Under the pieces are notes generated by a model. It did not search any database. It worked only from the letters and a program-made list of their open reading frames with translations, and had not been told where the DNA came from. 64,000 nt of DNA, taken from Zeimonas sp050187175 (lineage in GTDB: Bacteria; Pseudomonadota; Gammaproteobacteria; Burkholderiales; Burkholderiaceae_E). The first letter of the stretch is position 1; each line of letters starts with the position of its first letter. Below, one piece after another: positions 58,966 to 64,000 of the stretch. A program made the translations under genes and the position numbers. The stretch covers positions 1 to 64,000 of the forward strand of contig JBFWXS010000012.1 in the NCBI GenBank assembly GCA_050187175.1, given 5' to 3'.

Positions 58966-60915
58966 ATGCCGGAATCGATGACGATGAGCAACTCCCCCCG
59001 TCCGCCCCGTCTGCTCGAGGCCATAGACGAGCCGGCGGCGCTGCGCCGGCTGGAGCCGGCGCAGCTCGGGCCGCTGGCCGCCGAGCTGCGCGACTACGTG
59101 CTGGAATCGGTATCGCGCACCGGCGGACACCTGTCGTCGAACCTCGGCACGGTCGAGCTGACGATCGCGCTGCACTACGTGTTCAACACGCCGTACGACC
59201 GGCTGATCTGGGACGTCGGCCACCAGAGCTATCCTCACAAGATCCTCACGGGGCGCCGCGAGCAGATGGGCTCGCTGCGGCAGTTCGGCGGCATCTCGGG
59301 CTTTCCGCGCCGCAGTGAAAGCAGCTACGACGCCTTCGGCACCGCACACTCGTCGACGTCGATCTCCGCGGCGCTGGGCATGGCGGTGGCCTCGCGCAAC
59401 AAGGGCGAGAACCTCGGCCCGGAGCGCCGGCGCCACGTGGCGGTGATCGGCGACGGCGCGATGACCGCCGGCATGGCGTTCGAGGCGATGAACAACGCAG
59501 GCGTCACGCCGGACATCGATCTGCTGGTGATACTGAACGACAACGACATGTCGATATCGCCGCCGGTCGGTGCGCTGAACCGCTATCTGGCGCGGCTGCT
59601 GTCGGGACGCTTCTACTCGAAGGCGCGCGACGTCGGCCGCGCCGTCTTGTCGAACGTGCCGCCGCTGTTCGAGCTGGCCAAGCGGCTGGAGGAGCACGCC
59701 AAGGGCATGGTCGTCCCCGGCACCATGTTCGAGGAGTTCGGCTTCAACTACGTCGGCCCGATCGACGGCCACGACCTGGACAGCCTGATCCCGACGCTGC
59801 AGAACCTGCGCGAGCTGCGCGGCCCGCAGTTCCTGCACATCGTCACCCGCAAGGGGCAGGGCTACAAGCTGGCCGAGGCCGACCCGGTCCTTTATCACGG
59901 TCCCGGCCGCTTCGACCCGCAGGAAGGGATCCGCAAGCCGGCAACCCCGCCGCGGCCCACGTTCACACAGGTGTTCTCCGACTGGATCTGCGACATGGCG
60001 GCCCTGGACGAACGGCTGGTGGCGATCACCCCCGCCATGCGCGAAGGTTCGGGCCTGGTCGAATTCGAGAAGCGCTTCCCGCAGCGCTACTTCGACGTCG
60101 GCATCGCCGAGCAGCACGCCGTCACCTTCGCCGCCGGCATGGCCTGCGAGGGCCTGAAGCCAGTCGTGGCGATCTACAGCACCTTCCTGCAGCGGGCCTA
60201 CGACCAGCTGATTCACGACGTCGCGCTGCAGAACCTGCCGGTGACCTTCGCGCTTGACCGTGCCGGTCTTGTGGGCGCTGACGGGGCCACGCACGCAGGT
60301 GCGTACGATTTCGCCTATCTGCGCTGCGTGCCGAACCTGGTCGTGCTGGCGCCGTCCGACGAGAACGAATGCCGGCAGATGCTGTACACGGCGTTCCGGC
60401 ACGACGGGCCGGCGGCGGTCAGGTATCCGCGCGGGGCGGGCGTCGGCGCCCCGACGCTGCCGGACCTGACGGCGATCCCGATCGGCAAGGCCGAGCTGCG
60501 CCGGCAGGGCCGGCGGGTGGCGCTGCTCGCGTTCGGCACCATGGTGGCGCCCGCGCTGGCGGCCGGCGAGGCGCTGGAAGCCACGGTAGTCAACATGCGC
60601 TTCGTCAAGCCGCTCGACGTGGAGCTGCTGCGCGAGCTGGCGCGCTCGCACGAAGCCTTCGTGACGATCGAAGAGCATGCGGTGATGGGCGGCGCCGGCA
60701 GCGCCGTGGCCGAGGCGCTGGCGGCCGAAGGGCTGACGCGGCCGCTGCTGCAGCTGGGGCTGCCTGATCGCTTCATCGATCACGGCGACCAGGCGCAGCT
60801 GCTGCGGATGGAAGGACTCGATGCGGCCGGCATCGAACGCTCGGTGCGGCAGCGCTTCGGCGAGCTGCTCAGCGGCGAGGGCGGCCCGCGCCTCGTCGTG
60901 AGCCGGGCCAGCTGA
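58966..60915 (+). CDS. dxs: 1-Deoxy-D-xylulose-5-phosphate synthase
   Basis: This 649-residue TPP enzyme makes the first precursor of the MEP isoprenoid pathway from pyruvate and glyceraldehyde-3-phosphate. It has the TPP motif GDGAMTAGMAFEAMNNAG (about 163-180), the DVGHQSYPHKILTGR region (about 85-99), the catalytic Glu in DVGIAEQHAVTFAAGMA and the C-terminal VRYPRG. ATG codons at 58966, 58978 and 58984 are all possible starts. It follows ispA by 7 bases. Confidence 0.96.
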   Translation: MPESMTMSNSPRPPRLLEAIDEPAALRRLEPAQLGPLAAELRDYVLESVSRTGGHLSSNLGTVELTIALHYVFNTPYDRLIWDVGHQSYPHKILTGRREQMGSLRQFGGISGFPRRSESSYDAFGTAHSSTSISAALGMAVASRNKGENLGPERRRHVAVIGDGAMTAGMAFEAMNNAGVTPDIDLLVILNDNDMSISPPVGALNRYLARLLSGRFYSKARDVGRAVLSNVPPLFELAKRLEEHAKGMVVPGTMFEEFGFNYVGPIDGHDLDSLIPTLQNLRELRGPQFLHIVTRKGQGYKLAEADPVLYHGPGRFDPQEGIRKPATPPRPTFTQVFSDWICDMAALDERLVAITPAMREGSGLVEFEKRFPQRYFDVGIAEQHAVTFAAGMACEGLKPVVAIYSTFLQRAYDQLIHDVALQNLPVTFALDRAGLVGADGATHAGAYDFAYLRCVPNLVVLAPSDENECRQMLYTAFRHDGPAAVRYPRGAGVGAPTLPDLTAIPIGKAELRRQGRRVALLAFGTMVAPALAAGEALEATVVNMRFVKPLDVELLRELARSHEAFVTIEEHAVMGGAGSAVAEALAAEGLTRPLLQLGLPDRFIDHGDQAQLLRMEGLDAAGIERSVRQRFGELLSGEGGPRLVVSRAS

Positions 60916-60972
60916 GGCCGGCGCTCAGAGGCGGATGATTCGATGAATGGGCGGACCCCTGGAGATGGATCG

Positions 60973-61785
60973 ATGAATACTCGTGATACCAACGCGCTGC
61001 TCGCCGGTGCGATGCCGGACGTGCAGGGCAGCCGCGATCTGCGCGAGCTGCCGATCCAGCGCGTCGGCGTCAAGGGCGTACGCTATCCGATGCGCTGGCG
61101 CAGCGCCGACGGCGAGCAGCCGACGGTCGCCCAGTTCAACCTGTACGTGGCGCTGCCTGCCGACCAGAAGGGCACGCACATGTCGCGTTTCCTGGGGCTG
61201 CTCGAAACGCGGCTGGCCCCCGGCGAGGCGCCGGTCGACGCCGCGCGCATGGCAGCGATCCACACCGAGATGCTGGCGCTGCTGGAAGCCGACAGCGGCC
61301 GCATCGAGCTGACGCTGCCGCTGTTCGTGCGCAAGACCGCTCCGGTCTCGCAGGTGCAGAGCCTGATGGACTACCAGGTGTACATCGTCGTCGACGGCGG
61401 CGCGCAGGACGCGGCGCTGACGCTGACCGTGCTCGTGCCGGTCACCAGCCTGTGCCCGTGCTCGAAGACGATCTCCGACTACGGCGCCCACAACCAGCGC
61501 TCACATGTGACGGTGTCGGTCGAGTCCAGCGAGCCGATCGAGCCCGAAGACCTGATTCGCCGCGTCGAGGCGCAGGCCTCGTGCGAGCTGTACGGCCTGC
61601 TCAAACGCGTCGACGAGAAGTACGTGACCGAGCGCGCTTACGACAACCCGAAGTTCGTCGAGGATCTCGTGCGCGACGTGGCCGGCGCGATGCGCGCCGA
61701 TCCGCGCGTGCGCCGCTTCGTCGTCGAGGCCGAGAACTTCGAGTCTATCCACAATCACTCGGCGTTCGCGCGGCTCGAAGGCTGA
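60973..61785 (+). CDS. folE2: GTP cyclohydrolase FolE2 (type IB)
   Basis: FolE2 converts GTP to dihydroneopterin triphosphate for folate, in place of FolE, and can use metals other than Zn. The 270-residue protein has the metal-site segment TSLCPCSKTISDYGAHNQRSH and QSLMDYQVYI. GGAG a few bases before the ATG at 60973 supports this start over the in-frame ATG at 60943. Its 3' end overlaps the convergent PH-domain gene by 31 bases. Confidence 0.94.
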   Translation: MNTRDTNALLAGAMPDVQGSRDLRELPIQRVGVKGVRYPMRWRSADGEQPTVAQFNLYVALPADQKGTHMSRFLGLLETRLAPGEAPVDAARMAAIHTEMLALLEADSGRIELTLPLFVRKTAPVSQVQSLMDYQVYIVVDGGAQDAALTLTVLVPVTSLCPCSKTISDYGAHNQRSHVTVSVESSEPIEPEDLIRRVEAQASCELYGLLKRVDEKYVTERAYDNPKFVEDLVRDVAGAMRADPRVRRFVVEAENFESIHNHSAFARLEG

Positions 61786-62201
61786 GGGGCGGCCGCGCGA
61801 GCCGCGTCGACGCGCTGGCGCAGCAGCCGCATGAACTGCTCGCGCTGGTGCGGCGAGACCAGCTGGAAGCCGCCGGTGTAGGTGATCAGCACGCGCTGCA
61901 TCGACAGCGCCGGTGCCGAGAACGGATTCGAGCTCGGCTCGATGCGGTCGATGTCGCGATAGAAGATCCGCTGCCGGATCATGCCGGAGCGGATCAGCAG
62001 GTGGTCGCCGAGCAGCTCGTAGCGGCACGGCACGGCGATCAGCGCGACCACCACGGCGGTAAAGGCGCCGGCGCCCATCGCCGTCAGGCCGGCGCTCGTC
62101 GACGTGCTCAGCAGGTACAGGCCCAATGCGATCGGCGCGACGACGGAGGTGCCTACCAGCGTTGCGATCCAGGTATCGATCTTAGACGGAAAGACGGTCA
62201 T
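61755..62201 (-). CDS. PH-domain membrane protein
   Basis: This 148-residue protein has two N-terminal TM segments (about 13-32 and 40-58), then a bacterial PH-like domain (bPH2 type) beginning RYELLGDHLLIRSGMIRQRIFYRDIDRIEP. Function unknown. It converges with folE2 and overlaps its end by 31 bases, and follows the thioesterase gene on the same strand by 13 bases. Confidence 0.75.
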   Translation of the reverse strand: MTVFPSKIDTWIATLVGTSVVAPIALGLYLLSTSTSAGLTAMGAGAFTAVVVALIAVPCRYELLGDHLLIRSGMIRQRIFYRDIDRIEPSSNPFSAPALSMQRVLITYTGGFQLVSPHQREQFMRLLRQRVDAARAAAPQPSSRANAE

Positions 62202-62214
62202 CGGCGATTCCGGC

Positions 62215-62616
62215 TCAGCCGTCGATGACCAGCTGCGTCTGCGTCACGACCGAGCACAGCTTGCCGTCGGCCGTGCGGATCGACGTCTGCCAGACCATGG
62301 TCGTGCGGCCGCGATGCAGCGCCACGCTCTCGCCGGTCACGACGCCGCCGACCGGGGCGGCTCCGACGAACTTGGTGCTCGAATCGATGGTCGTCGTGCG
62401 CTTGCCCGCCGGCAGGTTGACGACGGTGCCTACGGCGCCCAGCGTATCGGCGAAGGCCATCGCCGCGCCGCCGTGCAGGATGCCGCCGACCGTGCACAGA
62501 TCGGGGCGTACCGTCAGCGTGGCGACGACGCGCTCGGGTCCGACTTCTACCAACGTCACGCCCATCAGGCCCGGAAACAGCGGTGCCAGCATCTGCTGGA
62601 TCGTGGCGGCGTCCAT
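62215..62616 (-). CDS. PaaI-family hotdog thioesterase
   Basis: This 133-residue protein has the hotdog thioesterase core GGILHGGAAMAFADTLGAVGTVVN (about 44-67), with the HGG motif and downstream Asp/Thr of PaaI-type acyl-CoA thioesterases. GAAGGAG lies five bases before the ATG at 62616. Substrate unknown, most likely an aromatic or medium-chain acyl-CoA. Confidence 0.9.
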   Translation of the reverse strand: MDAATIQQMLAPLFPGLMGVTLVEVGPERVVATLTVRPDLCTVGGILHGGAAMAFADTLGAVGTVVNLPAGKRTTTIDSSTKFVGAAPVGGVVTGESVALHRGRTTMVWQTSIRTADGKLCSVVTQTQLVIDG

Positions 62617-62627
62617 GCGGCTCTCCT

Positions 62628-63944
62628 TCAGCCGGGCCGGCCCGGGTGTGCATTCCCCGGCCCGTGCCCGCGCAGCAGCGCATGCAGCAGAATGGCGCCG
62701 AACGTCGCGGTGCCTATGCCGCCCAGCGCGAAGCTGCCGATCTGCAGCGTGAAATCGCCTGCGCCGAGCACCAGCGTGACGGCGGCGACGATCAGGTTGC
62801 GGTTGTCGGTGAAGTCTACGCGATTGTCGACCCAGATCCGGGCGCCGGCCACCGCGATCAGGCCGAACACGACGATGGAGACGCCGCCCAGTACAGGCGC
62901 TGGGATGGTGGTGATCAGCGCGCCGAACTTCGGCGAGAAGCCGAGCACGATCGCCGCCGCGCCGGCCACGACGAACAGCAGCGTCGAGTAGACGCGCGTC
63001 ACCGCCATGACGCCGATGTTCTCGGCATAAGTGGTCACGCCGGTGCCGCCGCTGGCTCCCGACAGCATCGTGGCCAGGCCGTCGCCGACGAAGGCGCGGC
63101 CCATGTACGGATCGAGATTGCGGCCGGTCATCGCCGACACCGCCTTGATGTGTCCGAGATTCTCCGCCACCAGCACGATCGCCACCGGCGCGATCAGCAG
63201 CATCGCATCTAGCCGCAGCACCGGTGCCGCGAAGGCGGGGACGCCGACCCATGAGGCCGCGGCGACGCCGCCGAAGTCGACCGGCTTGCCCAGGCCCAGG
63301 CCATTGGTCAGCAGCGCATAGATCAGGTAGGCGGCGATCAGCCCCGCCAGGATCAGCAGCTTCTGCAGCAGCCCGCGCGTGAACACTGCGACGCCGCCGA
63401 CGCAGACGATGGTCACGATCGCCATCCACGCCTCGAAGCCGGTGGCGGTGGCGCTGCGAACGGCGATCGGCGCCAGGTTCAGGCCGATCACCGCGACGAC
63501 CGCGCCGGTCACCACCGGCGGCATCAGCCGCTCGATCCAGCGCGTGCCCGCGCTCATCACGATGACGCCGATCAGCGTGTACAGCGCGCCGCAGGCGATG
63601 ATGCCGCCCAGCGCGACGCCGATGTTCGGATTAGGCCCTTGGCCGGCGTAGCCGGTGGCGGCGATGACGACGCCGATGAACGCGAAGCTGGACCCCAGAT
63701 AGCTGGGTACGCGGCCGCCGACGACGAGGAAGAACAGCAGGGTGCCTACCCCCGACATCAGGATCGCCACGTTCGGGTCGAAGCCCATCAGCAGAGGCGC
63801 CAGCACGGTGGCGCCGAACATGGCGACCAGGTGCTGCAGACCCAGCGCCAGCGTCTGCGGCCAGGGCAGCCGCTCGTCAGGGGCGATCGTGCCGTCGGTC
63901 TTCAGCGTCCAGCGCGGCAGCAGCGTGGTGTCGGGCGGTGTCAT
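62628..63944 (-). CDS. Uracil-xanthine permease (NCS2 family)
   Basis: This 438-residue protein has about 14 TM helices and the NCS2 features LGLQHLVAMFGATVLAPLLMG near the N-terminus (about residues 30-52), SGVGTLLFFLVVGGRVPSYLGSSFAFIG, AENLGHIKAVSAMTGRNLDP (about 255-274) and SGASGGTGVTTYAENIG. It resembles UraA and its relatives, which import uracil or xanthine with protons. It follows a terminator that ends a gene beyond the window. Confidence 0.92.
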   Translation of the reverse strand: MTPPDTTLLPRWTLKTDGTIAPDERLPWPQTLALGLQHLVAMFGATVLAPLLMGFDPNVAILMSGVGTLLFFLVVGGRVPSYLGSSFAFIGVVIAATGYAGQGPNPNIGVALGGIIACGALYTLIGVIVMSAGTRWIERLMPPVVTGAVVAVIGLNLAPIAVRSATATGFEAWMAIVTIVCVGGVAVFTRGLLQKLLILAGLIAAYLIYALLTNGLGLGKPVDFGGVAAASWVGVPAFAAPVLRLDAMLLIAPVAIVLVAENLGHIKAVSAMTGRNLDPYMGRAFVGDGLATMLSGASGGTGVTTYAENIGVMAVTRVYSTLLFVVAGAAAIVLGFSPKFGALITTIPAPVLGGVSIVVFGLIAVAGARIWVDNRVDFTDNRNLIVAAVTLVLGAGDFTLQIGSFALGGIGTATFGAILLHALLRGHGPGNAHPGRPG

Positions 63945-63977
63945 GGTCGGTGCCTGCGGGCGGCGGGGCCGGATGCG

Positions 63978-64000
63978 AAAAGGGCGCCTGCGCGGCGCCC
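63978..64000 (-). terminator. Rho-independent terminator at the right edge (minus strand)
   Basis: On the minus strand GGGCGCC, a 5-base loop and GGCGCCC are followed by TTTT. It would end a minus-strand gene lying to the right of the window, upstream of the nucleobase transporter. Confidence 0.7.

Noticed and set aside
57517..60783. Very long open frame on the minus strand opposite ispA and dxs
   Set aside because: It lies antisense to clear dxs and ispA genes, is Arg/Ala/Gln-rich and has no family motif; such frames arise from high GC.

Overview
The window is high-GC (roughly two-thirds G+C), densely coded DNA with short intergenic gaps. All recognisable housekeeping genes look proteobacterial. 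A Bug-family solute receptor next to a CaiB/BaiF CoA-transferase, a BPSS1780-family membrane protein and the order Rieske oxygenase / xseB-ispA-dxs-folE2 suggest a betaproteobacterium of the order Burkholderiales, most likely Alcaligenaceae (Bordetella/Achromobacter-like). That placement is inference; no rRNA or tRNA gene is present.

Region by region. (1) 1-1028: a truncated MBL-fold hydrolase and a divergent BigR-type ArsR repressor with the conserved cysteine pair, probably a persulfide-responsive unit. (2) 1092-7592: a caa3-type cytochrome oxidase locus with a subunit II-cytochrome c fusion, a subunit I-III fusion, the CtaG assembly factor, a CopD-like and a DUF2231 membrane protein, and a glutathione transferase-like gene. 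(3) 7784-11817: a three-subunit gluconate-2-dehydrogenase-type periplasmic dehydrogenase (gamma subunit, FAD/GMC subunit, tri-haem cytochrome c). (4) 11857-13753: an orphan soxCD-like pair. (5) 13791-21570: a MarR-controlled acyl-CoA carboxylase split over two divergent units, followed by a Bug receptor, a CoA-transferase and a TPP enzyme. (6) 21624-25432: homogentisate catabolism (hmgA-fahA) with a divergent LysR regulator. (7) 25527-26381: purU. (8) 26412-34055: a seven-gene, tightly coupled minus-strand operon read as gpsA, a HAD phosphatase, a GT20 enzyme that looks like glucosylglycerol-phosphate synthase (not trehalose-phosphate synthase), and a complete four-gene sugar ABC importer. Together they would make and recapture the compatible solute glucosylglycerol. 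(9) 34167-35158: about 1 kb without a convincing gene, holding an 84-bp, 96% identical inverted repeat, a 16-bp tandem duplication and a minus-strand terminator. (10) 35159-44294: gamma-glutamyltransferase plus LysR, divergent from a soeABC sulfite dehydrogenase followed by a STAS-less SulP transporter. (11) 44437-57547: an OmpA-like protein without a signal peptide, uvrD, a membrane protein, thrB, a LOG-family gene divergent from polA, a ZIP transporter, a P-loop kinase, a 3-mercaptopyruvate sulfurtransferase, an EamA transporter and a Rieske oxygenase. (12) 57751-63944: xseB-ispA-dxs-folE2, a PH-domain protein, a hotdog thioesterase and a nucleobase transporter.

Two themes recur. Sulfur oxidation appears in several unlinked places (BigR/MBL, soxCD-like, soeABC-SulP, sulfurtransferase), which could take reduced sulfur through sulfite to sulfate, with electrons going to quinone or cytochrome c and on to the caa3 oxidase. 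Osmoprotection is represented by the proposed glucosylglycerol operon, the most interesting system in the window. I saw no insertion sequence, prophage, CRISPR array or frameshifted gene.
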